A stretch of 64,000 bases of DNA, taken from contig JBBRYS010000003.1 of assembly GCA_038237475.1 (NCBI GenBank), positions 124,001 to 188,000 on the forward strand. The letters run 5' to 3'. The stretch comes from JAOAPY01 sp038237475. GTDB lineage: Bacteria; Acidobacteriota; Blastocatellia; Pyrinomonadales; Pyrinomonadaceae. The position numbers and the translations under genes were made by a program. Below the pieces are notes generated by a model that searched no databases, was not told the DNA's origin, and saw only the letters and a list, made by a program, of their open reading frames with translations. Of this stretch, positions 1 to 8,866 are shown piece after piece; the stretch's first letter is position 1, and each line of letters begins with the position of its first letter.

Positions 1-690
1 CCGGTTATTTAGAATCCAATTAAGTGAGCTTAAGAGCCCTGAAGTCGTTCCCGTGCCCTGCGAATTCAACACGCGCAGGTTAATCAACTTGGCATTTGGG
101 GCCACGCCGCCCCAAACACTTCCAGCGTCCGCGGTGGGAATGCCGGCTGCGGCTGAAGCTACATGAGTGCCATGTCCGTAGGGATCGGTGGTGCGATTCT
201 CGCCAGTGAAATCCTGGCTGTAAACTATCCGGCTATTCCCCGAAGCGTCCATGAAGGCTTTGTGAGTTGGAGACATGCCCGAATCGAGGACGGCAATACC
301 GATTCCGGTGCCGTCAAGTTTATAGGAAGCTCCGTTGGAAGTCGTTTGCGTACGCACTATATCCGCGCCGGTCGTGCTGGTGACGTGACCCATCACAAAT
401 ATAGGGCTGTCACTGACTATTGAATCGACCTCAGCCAGCGCGGCCAGCTGGTCTATGACGCTAATTGGCAATTCAACGGCGGTTGCATCCAGATTGTCAA
501 AGTGAGTCTTGGCGCCGATCCCATTTTGATTAAGTAGCGACGTGAGCAGCACGCTAAGGGGGCCACTGCGCTGGATGATCACCTTCTCTGTCCGTGCGTT
601 GTTTCCGCCGGCACGCACTCTGTCACGCAGGTCAGACGACACCTTGTCCGCACGTCCCTGGTTGGGTCTGTGAGTGCCCCGGGGACCTTC
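1..690 (-). CDS. Subtilisin-like S8 serine protease, body only (3' end beyond window)
   Basis: Reading the minus strand gives an inhibitor-I9-like propeptide (KVIIQRSG..., then AVELPISVIDQLAALAEV) followed by the start of an S8 catalytic domain. The catalytic Asp lies in IAVLDSGM (codon at 283-285) and the catalytic His in DPYGHGTHVAS (codon at 172-174). The catalytic Ser lies past the window edge. The frame is open from 690 down to 1, and a TAG at 691-693 precedes it. That TAG follows directly on a signal peptide in the same frame (see 691-816), so the intact ancestor was a secreted protease. No good ATG start exists between the TAG and the propeptide; GTG codons there are possible but lack a clear ribosome site. 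Family identity is clear; whether the gene is alive is not. Confidence 0.85.
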
Positions 691-816
691 CTATTGGGCA
701 CGAACCGCACCAAGCGGCATCGTGCCCAGGAGGAGAGCGGCGAGCATCAACGCTGACGTTACTTTGTGTTGACGGAGTTTTGGCTGGTAAGTGCATGCCC
801 GCTCCGGCTTTCGCAC
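691..816 (-). pseudogene. Signal-peptide fragment of the S8 protease, ended by in-frame TAG
   Basis: In the same frame as the protease body, a GTG at 814-816 opens a peptide with a basic N-region, then the hydrophobic stretch LMLAALLLGTMPLGAV and a cleavage-like RAQ, followed at once by TAG (691-693). This is a textbook Sec signal peptide. A CAG-to-TAG change would explain the stop. The alternatives are a sequencing or assembly error, a truly broken gene, or suppression of the amber codon. The precise start codon is uncertain, since a TTG-ATG pair lies nearer the hydrophobic core. Confidence 0.6.
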
Positions 817-1065
817 TGAGAAGGCTCTTATCGGTGACTGTTTGAAATAGCTCACCGTCACAGATCGACGGCGAGGCCAGTATTACGAGAGTTGTGCCGC
901 AGGACTTTATCTCTGAATCCCTGAGAAAATGCTGCTCTTTGGTTCGTGACCGGCATTCATCGGTCATGGCTTCGCCCAGCTTGATTGAAGCGTTGATTCA
1001 ATTTGAGAGTTGAAGTGACCGGCGAGATCCAGCCGCACGCGGATTAGTTAATTGATTAAAGCAGC

Positions 1066-1686
1066 CTATAGAGGAGGAAACATCGAAGAGCTTTGCGAGG
1101 GTGTCGCGGGTGAGTAATTTATCAGTAGCCGGTAGCCAAGCAGCAGCGCCAGCACAAACGCAAAGGTGAGAGGGAGACGTGTGTCGGACTTGACCAGCAG
1201 CCAGAAATGAAGCACACCGCCGGCTGCGGCAATGTAGACCAACTTGTGCAACCGGTTCCAACGCTTGCCACCAAGGCGCTTGACCATCTTGTTGGTTGAA
1301 GTAATCGCCAGCGGCACCAGTAAAAAGAAAGCTGCCATGCCAACGGTGATGAAAGGCCGTTTTAATATGTCCCCAGGTATCGTTGTGAGATGGAAAGCAC
1401 GATCGAAGGCTACGTACGTCATCAGGTGAAGGAAACCGTAAAAGAAAGCAAAAAGGCCGAGCATCCGTCGAAATTTGATCAGCCAGTTTGCGCCGGTAAT
1501 TTTGCGAAGAGGTGTTACCGCGAGTGATATCAACAGGAAAACGAGCGTCAACATGCCCGTGGTGCGGGTCACGAACTCGATCGGATTTGCACCTACCTGT
1601 TTGCGGTAGACGTCCCACAACAACAGCGTCAGGGGAACGAGGCTGTTGACGAAGAGAACTAGTTTTGAGAATCGAGTATCGGTCAT
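1066..1686 (-). CDS. msrQ: MsrQ, haem b membrane subunit of MsrPQ
   Basis: A polytopic membrane protein of the ferric-reductase-like transmembrane family that passes electrons from the quinone pool or flavin to periplasmic MsrP, which repairs oxidised methionines in envelope proteins. Visible are several hydrophobic helices, the conserved FGFLH and WNRLHKLVYIAA segments with haem-ligand histidines, and LHFW in a later helix. I chose the ATG at 1684-1686 (MTDTRFSK), giving 206 residues as usual for the family; the open frame extends upstream into the end of msrP but that part is not conserved. It lies 91 nt downstream of msrP on the same strand, the standard pairing. Confidence 0.93.
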   Translation of the reverse strand: MTDTRFSKLVLFVNSLVPLTLLLWDVYRKQVGANPIEFVTRTTGMLTLVFLLISLAVTPLRKITGANWLIKFRRMLGLFAFFYGFLHLMTYVAFDRAFHLTTIPGDILKRPFITVGMAAFFLLVPLAITSTNKMVKRLGGKRWNRLHKLVYIAAAGGVLHFWLLVKSDTRLPLTFAFVLALLLGYRLLINYSPATPSQSSSMFPPL

Positions 1687-1777
1687 AAAAAATAGGTCAG
1701 TGGTCTGTGTTAGCAGTGATTGAATTTGAGGCCGCGTCTCAGGCTGGGTCTCAATCAATCGTTTTCCAATCGCCTCC

Positions 1778-2752
1778 TCAAAAATTCCTGCGCAGGTCCA
1801 TCCCCTCGTATAAGTGCGCCACTTGTTCGCCATAGCCATTAAACATGAGAGTCTTGCGGCGCGAGAATTCACCGATGCGTCGTTCATTCGCCTGGCTCCA
1901 GCGCGGATGATCGACCTCAGGATTTACGTTTGAATAAAAACCGTACTCGTCGGGCGCCGCTATATTCCAGGTAGTTTGGGGTTGTTCCGCCACCAGCTTG
2001 ATCTTCACGATTGATTTAATGCCCTTGAATCCGTATTTCCACGGCACTACCAGACGAATCGGAGCACCGTCCTGCGGTGGCAGAGTCTGGCCGTAAAGTC
2101 CTGTCGCAAGTATGGTCAGTGGATGCTGGGCTTCATCCAGTCGTAATCCCTCAACATAGGGCAATTCCAGTCCGCTGCGAATTGCATTAGGCATTTGTTT
2201 CGCATCATAAAACGATTGGAAGGCGACATATCGCGCTGGCGACTGGGGCTCAACCCTTTCCAACAACCTTGCCAGCGGAAAGCCGACCCAGGGAATTACC
2301 ATTGACCACCCTTCCACGCAACGCATGCGATAGACGCGATCCTCCTGCTGAATCCCAAGCAGTTCAGCGAGATCGAACACTCGGGGTTTATTTACCAATC
2401 CCTCTACAGAGACGCTCCAGGGCCTTGTCACAAAGCCCTTTGCCTCAGTTGCTACAGCAGTCTTAGAGGTCGAAAATTCATAGAAATTGTTGTAGTTCGT
2501 AATGTCTTCAAGCGGGGTGAGTTTCTCGTTAACTGTAAACCCGGAGTTGGCTGACTGACTTGTAACGGCTTTCGCAGTCGCAATTTTTTCCCCTTGCGGC
2601 AGCTCGGCGGCGGGCGGGTTGAGACTGCGGTAAAGCAAACCCGTCGCTGCTGCGGTGCCCGTCAGGACTGCACCTTTCATAAACAAACGACGGTTCAGGT
2701 AAACCTTTTTGTCCGTGATCTCGCTTGCCTTGATGTCGTTCTTTATTACCAT
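1778..2752 (-). CDS. msrP: MsrP, periplasmic protein-methionine-sulfoxide reductase, molybdopterin subunit
   Basis: Reduces methionine sulfoxide in periplasmic proteins using a mononuclear molybdenum-molybdopterin cofactor, with electrons from MsrQ. The N-terminus carries a twin-arginine motif (NRRLFMKGA, about residues 20-29) and a hydrophobic stretch, as expected for Tat export of a folded molybdoenzyme. The oxidoreductase molybdopterin-binding fold follows, with the molybdenum-ligating Cys in RMRCVEGWSMVIPW and the family segments PQDGAPIRLVVPWKYGFKG and IKSIVKI. The length of 324 residues is typical. It is divergent from the MFS gene across 184 nt that should hold both promoters. Confidence 0.95.
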   Translation of the reverse strand: MVIKNDIKASEITDKKVYLNRRLFMKGAVLTGTAAATGLLYRSLNPPAAELPQGEKIATAKAVTSQSANSGFTVNEKLTPLEDITNYNNFYEFSTSKTAVATEAKGFVTRPWSVSVEGLVNKPRVFDLAELLGIQQEDRVYRMRCVEGWSMVIPWVGFPLARLLERVEPQSPARYVAFQSFYDAKQMPNAIRSGLELPYVEGLRLDEAQHPLTILATGLYGQTLPPQDGAPIRLVVPWKYGFKGIKSIVKIKLVAEQPQTTWNIAAPDEYGFYSNVNPEVDHPRWSQANERRIGEFSRRKTLMFNGYGEQVAHLYEGMDLRRNF

Positions 2753-2936
2753 TAACTCTTGTCCCCGTCCTCAACTGAAGATAATACGAGCCACAGGGTC
2801 TGAAGGGATTTCATAAAGATACATCTGCCTCGCTGATATGGACAATTTTCACCGCCCGGCAAACGGCTGACCTTCGACAGGAAAGTTCTCGCCAGGTTGA
2901 GAAATTCTCGGTAGAATCCTTCGACTTTGCGCACTC

Positions 2937-4145
2937 ATGGACACCGAAACACAAATTGAATCAGCGCCGGAGGGCCACCGGGCAGCCTTGTTCGCCGGAT
3001 TTCTTGGCTGGACTCTCGATGCATTTGATTTTTTTCTGGTCGTCTTTTCGTTGACGGCGATTGCGGAGGAATTCCATCGTCCCGACAAAGACATTGCCCT
3101 CTCAATCGCCGTTACGCTGGCCTTCCGCCCGGTCGGCGCTTTCATCTTTGGCTTGCTGGCAGATCGATATGGCCGGCGTCTGCCACTGATAATTGATCTA
3201 ATCTTTTTTTCCGTCGTCGAAGTGTTGTCCGGCCTTGCTCCCAATTACGCCACCTTCCTGGTGTTGCGGGCCCTGTTTGGTATCGGCATGGGTGGCGAGT
3301 GGGGAGTGGGCGCATCGCTCGCGATGGAAAAGGTGCCGCCGCGCCTGCGCGGAGTGCTGTCTGGTCTTCTCCAGGAGGGGTATGCCGCTGGTTACTTACT
3401 GGCGGCCGGATGTTATTTCTTCGTTTTCCCGCATTGGGGCTGGCGGCCAATGTTTTTTATTGGCGGGTTGCCTGCCTTGCTTGCGATCTATGTTCGTTTG
3501 CAGGTGAAGGAATCGGAAGTCTGGAAGAAGACCCGTCACGAGAATTGGAGCCAGTTGGGACGCAGCATCGCCTCGCACTGGAAATTATTTATTTACTTGG
3601 TGTTGTTAATGATGATGATGAATTTTGTCTCGCATGGCACCCAGGATATGTACCCGACATTGTTGAAAAGACAATGGGGTTTCAGCCCACAGAAGGTAGC
3701 GGCAGTGACGGCGCTTTCAATGGTCGGCGCGATTCTTGGCGGAGTCGTGTTTGGATTATTGTCGGATCGTTTTGGGCGGCGGCGCTCAATGATTGCGGCT
3801 CTGATCTGCGCGCTGGCAGTAATCCCTCTCTGGGCATTCTCAGCTTCGTTAGGGGGGCTGGTGTTGGGTGGATTCCTGATGCAGTTCATGGTGCAGGGCG
3901 CGTGGGGAGTCATACCGGCTCATTTGACCGAACTCTCACCTGACTCCGTGCGCGGCTTTCTGCCGGGCTTTGCTTATCAATGCGGCGTCCTGCTGGCGGG
4001 ATTTGTTGCCTACATTGAAGCGCTCTTTGCGCAGCGCATGAGTTACGCCACCGCGATGGCGTTGACTGCTGTCACTGTTTTCGTAGGCGCAATACTTATT
4101 ACTGCCCTTGGACGAGAACGGCACGGCATACGTTTCGGCGGCTGA
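2937..4145 (+). CDS. MFS transporter, sialate/lactate:H+ symporter-like
   Basis: A 402-residue major facilitator superfamily carrier with about twelve hydrophobic helices. The signature loops are present in both halves: LADRYGRRLP between helices 2 and 3, and LSDRFGRRRS between helices 8 and 9. The motif LRALFGIGMGGEWGVG in the N-half resembles the SHS group (NanT, lactate/pyruvate permeases). The substrate cannot be fixed from sequence; a carboxylate is a fair guess. No strong ribosome site precedes the ATG; a TAGAAT -10-like hexamer lies at 2912-2917. Confidence 0.85.
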   Translation: MDTETQIESAPEGHRAALFAGFLGWTLDAFDFFLVVFSLTAIAEEFHRPDKDIALSIAVTLAFRPVGAFIFGLLADRYGRRLPLIIDLIFFSVVEVLSGLAPNYATFLVLRALFGIGMGGEWGVGASLAMEKVPPRLRGVLSGLLQEGYAAGYLLAAGCYFFVFPHWGWRPMFFIGGLPALLAIYVRLQVKESEVWKKTRHENWSQLGRSIASHWKLFIYLVLLMMMMNFVSHGTQDMYPTLLKRQWGFSPQKVAAVTALSMVGAILGGVVFGLLSDRFGRRRSMIAALICALAVIPLWAFSASLGGLVLGGFLMQFMVQGAWGVIPAHLTELSPDSVRGFLPGFAYQCGVLLAGFVAYIEALFAQRMSYATAMALTAVTVFVGAILITALGRERHGIRFGG

Positions 4146-4172
4146 GGTTGAATCGAATCAAGCTGGTGAACC

Positions 4173-4643
4173 ATGTCACATCCTCAGGACATTGACCCCC
4201 GAGATCTCGCAGGCGTCGGAAAAAGATTGGGGCTACCGGCGGGATATTCAGGAACACCACTAATTGAAAAACTGGGAATTAAGGAAGGCTTTCGGATCGC
4301 TTTGCTCAGGGCACCCGAAGGTTTCGAGCGGGATTTGGGTCACTTACCCGGCAACGTCCAAATTATGTTGCGACCACGCCGGCCAATGGATCTTGTATTG
4401 CTGTTCACTAAATCTGCTGCAAGCTTACAAAAAGATTTTCCCCGGCTTGCGGCGACGCTTTCGCCAACGGGAATGTTATGGATTTCGTGGCCAAAAAAGA
4501 CTTCAGGAGTGATCTCCGATCTTTCAGGTGATCGGGTGCGCGATATTGGACTGCAGGCAGGCCTGGTTGACGTGAAGGTCTGCGCCGTCAGCGACATCTG
4601 GTCCGGTCTAAGATTCGTATATCGCTTGAAGGATCGCAAGTAA
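4173..4643 (+). CDS. DUF3052 family protein
   Basis: A 156-residue soluble protein of a family with no established function. The family hallmark GYSGTPLIEKLGIKEG lies near residues 24-39, followed by an alternating strand/helix pattern ending in a segment about a D-I-W-S-G-L-R-F motif. It starts 27 nt after the MFS gene and may be co-transcribed with it. Assignment to the family is firm; any function would be a guess. Confidence 0.85.
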   Translation: MSHPQDIDPRDLAGVGKRLGLPAGYSGTPLIEKLGIKEGFRIALLRAPEGFERDLGHLPGNVQIMLRPRRPMDLVLLFTKSAASLQKDFPRLAATLSPTGMLWISWPKKTSGVISDLSGDRVRDIGLQAGLVDVKVCAVSDIWSGLRFVYRLKDRK

Positions 4644-5523
4644 GCGCAAGTTGATCTCAGTCCTCATGATTATCGCAAGGCTCGCGTAAAACCTTCCCCT
4701 GTTAGTCGTGCACTTTCATAGATCACTTACCCTCAGCACAATCTCCGTGCAAAGCAAAATTTGCTGTTAGGTCATTGCAGTTCCGTTGCGAAATCAACTA
4801 ATTGAGAATCCAACTACACACATCTTGCAAACAACAAATGCCAACGTACACTCACCATGTCGACCTGGTCTACTAATAGTAGGACCAACGCAATGGACGT
4901 CGCACTGGTTGCGCCAAACATACGGCGAACGCTTTCTCACTCCTTATGAATTTCCTGTTTTTGCGAACGAATTTCCAGGCATGAAAAAGTATTCGACAAT
5001 GATTGCTCGCAGCTACAGTTGTTGCGCGCGAATAGATGCGATCATATATCTTCTAATCGCAGAAATATTTGCGACGGAAAAGTCGCCAATTAAAAATTAT
5101 TTCGATCAAAATTATGAGCCTGTGGAGATGGACCAGGAGTCTGCAAGAAAGTAGTTGCAAAAACTTTCTCGATAACTATAATCCCGATCCCTTCGCTGAC
5201 AAGTGATGATTGAAACAAGGAAGAATTGAAAACGTAGTTGTCTGAATCCCAGGATTTAGTTTTAGGGTTGCAAAGCTCTCATAATAATTTTCTCGCAGGT
5301 AGCCCCGAACCCCGAAAGTGAATCCAATTCAGATTGCGCAGTGAATTCGAAATGCGCTGGGTCGATCATAGGCGGTCGCTTTAGAGCTTCTCCGCCAAAC
5401 AATCATCTCAGTAAGAGCAGGTACGGACCGGAGGATGCGAGTCCCACGGCCCGAGGAAAAGTGTTTTCTTTTTTGGCTCGCACTCAAGTTCGTTACGCAA
5501 TTTGAGGTTAACGGAGTACTGAA
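4644..5523 (+). other. Long non-coding stretch before the zinc-ribbon gene
   Basis: About 880 bases without a convincing gene. The first two thirds are more AT-rich than the neighbours. The only sizeable open frame (4786-5154) starts with TTG, has no ribosome site and matches no family I know. A promoter-like pair lies at 5155-5182. The part after it could be a long leader of the downstream gene or a small RNA. The region just before 5524 contains the ribosome site CGGAG ahead of the start codon. Confidence 0.5.
5155..5182 (+). promoter_or_regulatory. Predicted sigma-70 promoter
   Basis: TTGCAA (5155-5160), a 16-nt spacer and a perfect TATAAT (5177-5182). The nearest downstream gene starts about 335 nt later, so the transcript would have a long leader or be a separate RNA. 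Confidence 0.35.
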
Positions 5524-6171
5524 ATGATGGAACCTGGTCAACCACTAGCAAGAAAAGTATGCCCAATCTGCACCGAAGACTTGCCGCTTTCGGAATACGG
5601 AGTTTGCCGGGCTCGCAAAGATGGTAGAAATCTCTATTGCAAGAGTTGCATTCGTAAGAAGGTAAGTGAGAGTCGCAGGGCTTTTAAAGCTTACAAGTCT
5701 GTCCGCCATCAGTATGTGGCCGAAAAGACCGAGCTGGCGGGAAATGAGTCAGGCATCGCCAAAGCCTTGCCGGCCCGCCGGCATTATGTTGTGCGTAACG
5801 TCAACAAGTTGACCCCGGCCGAACGAGTGCACGAAGCGATCAAGAATGGCGCCCGGACCCAGCGTGAAATAGCGCAGGCTACCAAACTGGGAAAAGACGA
5901 AATTGGTGATGCACTTGCTAATCTTTTGCTCTGGACTCGCGAGATCAGAACTGAAATGGTTGATAACCACCGCGTTTACTTGATCAACGAGCCTTCGGCC
6001 CAATTGCTCCAACGCCAGCAAAACCTGTTACAACAGGAAAACCGCACGCAGGATCAGCTACCGCGTAGAAAACGGGACGTACCAAGTTCTTTTAGTGCCG
6101 TGCAGGATTTGATGCCTGGTAAAAAGCCCGAGGGTGAACCTGAAAAGGCCCCCGGCTGGGTTGCAGCTTAA
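5524..6171 (+). CDS. Zinc-ribbon plus winged-helix protein of unknown function
   Basis: A 215-residue protein I do not recognise as a named family. Residues 13-45 hold two CxxC pairs (VCPICTEDLPLSEYG and LYCKSCIRKK), resembling the treble-clef zinc modules found in some phage and mobile HNH-type proteins. Residues about 98-150 (TPAERVHEAIKNGARTQREI onwards) look like a winged-helix DNA-binding domain. The tail is rich in Gln, Arg and Pro. No nuclease HNH or GIY core is visible, so a DNA-binding regulator is the more cautious reading. The start could be either of two adjacent ATG codons. It ends 4 nt from the convergent peroxiredoxin gene. Confidence 0.7.
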   Translation: MMEPGQPLARKVCPICTEDLPLSEYGVCRARKDGRNLYCKSCIRKKVSESRRAFKAYKSVRHQYVAEKTELAGNESGIAKALPARRHYVVRNVNKLTPAERVHEAIKNGARTQREIAQATKLGKDEIGDALANLLLWTREIRTEMVDNHRVYLINEPSAQLLQRQQNLLQQENRTQDQLPRRKRDVPSSFSAVQDLMPGKKPEGEPEKAPGWVAA

Positions 6172-6175
6172 GCGC

Positions 6176-6634
6176 TCAGGCCTCGAAAGCCTCCAGAACT
6201 TCGCGCGCGTGTTCGTCAGGTTTTACTTTCTCGAAGATTCGCTTGAGCTTGCCTTTCTCATCAATAAGGAATGTCTTGCGATGAACGCCCATGTAGGTCC
6301 TGCCCATGAACTTTTTCTGCCCATAGGATTCGTATTTCTCAGCGATCGAGTGATCGACATCGGTCAATAACGTAAATGGGAGATCAAACTTCCTGGTGAA
6401 TTTCTTGTGAGAGGCTTCATTGTCGGTTGAGATTCCCAGAACTTTGATACCAGCCTTTGCAAAATCGGCGTAAGAGTCACGGAAAGAACACGCCTCTTTA
6501 GTGCAACCGGGTGTATCATCCCTGGGGTAAAAATAAAGAACTACCCGTTGACCTCTGAAGGCCTTGAGGCTGACCGATTGTCCTTCCGCGTTGGTGGTCT
6601 TGAAAGCGGGCGCCGTGCTTCCTTCTTTTAACAT
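6176..6634 (-). CDS. bcp: Thioredoxin-dependent peroxiredoxin, Bcp/PrxQ type
   Basis: Reduces hydrogen peroxide and organic hydroperoxides in the cytosol using thioredoxin. The protein is 152 residues, the family norm. The peroxidatic Cys is in PRDDTPGCTKEAC, and the resolving Cys sits five residues later in the same helix, as in E. coli Bcp. The thioredoxin-fold segments VVLYFYP and the TFLIDEKG strand are present. The ATG at 6632-6634 follows an AGGAG at 5-nt spacing. It is divergent from the EVE gene across 91 nt. Confidence 0.95.
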   Translation of the reverse strand: MLKEGSTAPAFKTTNAEGQSVSLKAFRGQRVVLYFYPRDDTPGCTKEACSFRDSYADFAKAGIKVLGISTDNEASHKKFTRKFDLPFTLLTDVDHSIAEKYESYGQKKFMGRTYMGVHRKTFLIDEKGKLKRIFEKVKPDEHAREVLEAFEA

Positions 6635-6725
6635 AGCTTCTCCTGGAAATTGGTGAGTGGATTTCGTATAAGACTCATCAGCATTCTAAGCGCAGCCGAA
6701 CAACGGAGCAATTCCAACGAATACA

Positions 6726-7166
6726 ATGACGACCAGAAAGCGAAACAACTATTGGATGGTCAAGCAGGAACCTGAAACCTATTCCTGGGATGACTTTGTG
6801 CGCGATGGCAAGACTGACTGGAGCGGGGTGCGAAATTATCAGGCGCGCAACAATCTCCGCGACATGAAGGCGGGCGACACCGTTCTCTTCTATCATTCGG
6901 GTAAGGAAAAGGCGGTGGTGGGAATCGCAGAAGTGCACAAATCAGCTTATGCTGATCCAACGGCGGAAGATGCTCAGTGGGTGGCGGTTGATTTGAAACC
7001 GGTCAAGCCACTGGACACACCGGTTCCCCTGGCCGCGATTCGTTATGACAAGAGGCTCAGCGGCCTCCCACTAATTCGACAGTCACAACTTTCCGTCATG
7101 CCGCTGACAAAAGATGAGTTCGAGGCCATCGTGACCATGGGTAAAACCAAAAAGAGTAGAAAATGA
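6726..7166 (+). CDS. EVE domain protein (PUA-like)
   Basis: A 146-residue single-domain protein of the EVE family (YTH/PUA-like fold, human THYN1 relative) that binds modified bases in nucleic acid. Diagnostic segments are YWMVKQEPETYSWDDF at the start, WSGVRNYQARNNLRDMKAGD and VLFYHSG in the middle. In bacteria such domains can stand alone or be part of restriction against modified DNA; no restriction partner is next to it here. Its stop codon lies just upstream of the following VOC gene, whose frame overlaps it by 4 nt. Confidence 0.92.
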   Translation: MTTRKRNNYWMVKQEPETYSWDDFVRDGKTDWSGVRNYQARNNLRDMKAGDTVLFYHSGKEKAVVGIAEVHKSAYADPTAEDAQWVAVDLKPVKPLDTPVPLAAIRYDKRLSGLPLIRQSQLSVMPLTKDEFEAIVTMGKTKKSRK

Positions 7167-7189
7167 CCTTGACGGGGAGAATAAAGCAG

Positions 7190-7573
7190 ATGTTCTCGCA
7201 AATCGATTACACTATGATCATTATTTCGGACATGAACCGCTCAGTTGAGTTCTACCGAGATAAATTGGGTATCCCTTTGAAGTTTGAGTCGCCGGAATGG
7301 ACTGAATTCCAGACAGGTACAACTACCCTCGCATTGCACGGCGGCGGTCTCCGCCAGGAACACCCGCCGAGCGGAGATCCCTCAAAACAGGCCGGCACGT
7401 GCTCGATTGGTTTTAATGTCGAGGATGTGGACAAAACCTTTGCAGAGTTGCAGGCTAGGGGAATTCGCTTTGTAATGCCACCGACGCAAAGGGAAGGCGA
7501 AGGGATCAAACTCGCAGTTTGTATCGATCCCGATGGTCTGCCGGTCTCCTTTGCTCAATTGATCTCGAAGTAG
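7190..7573 (+). CDS. VOC family (glyoxalase-like) protein
   Basis: A vicinal-oxygen-chelate superfamily protein with two beta-alpha-beta-beta-beta halves: IDYTMIIISDMNRSVEFYRD with TTTLALHGG, then SIGFNVEDVDKTFAEL and AVCIDPDGLPVSFAQL. Such proteins are metal-dependent lyases, dioxygenases or antibiotic-binding proteins; the substrate is unknown. I prefer the ATG at 7190 because GGGGAG lies 10 nt upstream and the domain begins there; an ATG at 7163 in the same frame overlaps the EVE stop (ATGA) and would permit translational coupling. Confidence 0.85.
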   Translation: MFSQIDYTMIIISDMNRSVEFYRDKLGIPLKFESPEWTEFQTGTTTLALHGGGLRQEHPPSGDPSKQAGTCSIGFNVEDVDKTFAELQARGIRFVMPPTQREGEGIKLAVCIDPDGLPVSFAQLISK

Positions 7574-7724
7574 CCTGGTTTTTCGCAACGGAGTTAGTGA
7601 TCGAAATTCTCTCGGACGGGAAGCGAGAACCTTGCCCGTGATCGGGTCGCCTGGCGTTAGGTCTGCTCGAATCTTAAATAACCACCCTCCCATTCACTTC
7701 TAATTTTGAATAATGCCGGATGAC

Positions 7725-7753
7725 TTGTCGATCTCTGTGACGAGTCTTAATAT
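7725..7753 (+). promoter_or_regulatory. Predicted selD promoter
   Basis: TTGTCG (7725-7730), 17-nt spacer, TAATAT (7748-7753), each matching four of six consensus bases. An imperfect inverted repeat, GACTTGTC and GACGAGTC, overlaps the spacer (7722-7746) and could be an operator. The predicted start leaves a leader of about 35 nt before the selD ATG. Confidence 0.4.
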
Positions 7754-7794
7754 CCCTGTGTTAGAAGTAGCACCGAGAGAAAGGAGCGCCATTA

Positions 7795-8826
7795 ATGCGA
7801 TTGACTGAAATGGTTTCGTGCTCTGGTTGAGCGGCGAAGCTTGATCCAGGCATCCTCGCCCAAGTTTTGGGCGGATTACCCCCACAGCCTTTCGATGCGA
7901 ATGTATTGGTTGGTTTTGATAAAGCCGACGACGCCGGAGTGTATCGACTGAGCGAGGACCTTGCGATCGTGCAGACGGTGGATTTTTTCACACCGATCGT
8001 GGATGACCCTTTCACCTTCGGTCAAATCGCCGCGCTCAATTCCATCAACGATGTTTGGGCCATGGCCGGAACGCCGCTCACCGCTCTGGCAATTACCTGC
8101 TTTCCCAAAAAAGGTGTTGACCCGGCGATCCTGGGAGAAATCATGCGCGGGGGATTGGCTACGCTGAACAAATACGGAGTCTCCCTGATTGGCGGACACA
8201 GCGTCGATAACGCGCAGATCATGTTTGGCTATTCCGTGACCGGTGTGATCGATCCAGCCAGGATTGCTTCAAATGCCGGCGCGCGACCGGGCGATGTAAT
8301 CATTCTCACGAAAGCAATCGGCACTGGCGTAATTTCAACCGGAATCAAGTTCGGAAAAGTCAGCGACGAGATTGCGGCGAGTTCGGTCGCAACTATGATG
8401 ACACCCGGAAAATATGCTGCCGAAGCCATGCGCAAGTTTGAGGTAAAAGGCGCCACCGACGTAACCGGATTTTCCCTTCTCGGTCATGCCTGGGAAATGG
8501 CTTGCGCGAGTGAGGTAACGATGCAAATCGGCGCGAGCTCAGTCCCATTGCTCGCAGGTGCGTTGGATCTGGCTGCTGCCGGTTTGCTCACCAGCGGAGA
8601 CAAGACGAATCGAGCCTACGTCGGCGACGATATTGAAATTGCTGAGCCAGTAGACGAAAATCTGCGCCGGCTCCTCTTCGATCCACAAACCGCCGGTGGG
8701 ATGCTGATTGCCATAGCGGAAGATCGCGCGGAACAATTATTGAGCAGTCTGTCCCTTCACTATCCACAAGCCAAAATCGTGGGTTCAGTGATCAAACGGG
8801 GAACGCATTCAATCAGAGTAAGCTAG
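7795..8826 (+). CDS. selD: Selenophosphate synthetase SelD, itself a selenoprotein (UGA = Sec at codon 12)
   Basis: Makes selenophosphate from selenide and ATP, the selenium donor for selenocysteine and other seleno-compounds. The ATG at 7795 sits 8 nt after a perfect AAGGAG (7781-7786). The frame reads MRLTEMVSCSG, then TGA (7828-7830), then AAKLDPGILAQVLGGLPP and on into an unmistakable SelD body. Sec12 and Lys15 keep the three-residue spacing of the catalytic Cys17/Lys20 pair of E. coli SelD. Other SelD marks are VQTVDFFTPIVDDPF, FGQIAALNSINDVWAMAG, LIGGHSVDN and DPQTAGGM. Full length is 343 residues. Ordinary gene calling would start it at the ATG at 7867, losing the active site. egtB follows 40 nt downstream. 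Confidence 0.95.
7828..7876 (+). promoter_or_regulatory. Bacterial SECIS element in selD
   Basis: The UGA at 7828-7830 is followed by a hairpin: lower stem ATCC (7852-7855) with GGAT (7873-7876), a two-base bulge TC, upper stem GCCCA (7858-7862) with TGGGC (7868-7872), and an apical loop AGTTT (7863-7867). The GU in the loop lies about 34 nt after the UGA, within the range accepted for SelB-binding bacterial SECIS elements. The structure was found by eye and not folded computationally. Confidence 0.75.
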
Positions 8827-8866
8827 AGTACGCCGAGGCGCCTGGAATTTTATCAAGGGGAAGACG

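Noticed and set aside
632..967. 111-codon minus-strand open frame
   Set aside because: It overlaps the protease signal peptide in another frame and shows no domain or signal; the correct frame carries the recognisable RAQ-type signal peptide.
4786..5154. 122-codon open frame in the AT-rich gap
   Set aside because: TTG start, no ribosome site, no homology by eye and unusual composition; probably chance.
7867..8826. SelD start at the downstream ATG
   Set aside because: It would lose the Sec/Lys active site; the ATG at 7795 has AAGGAG and keeps the catalytic residues through a UGA.
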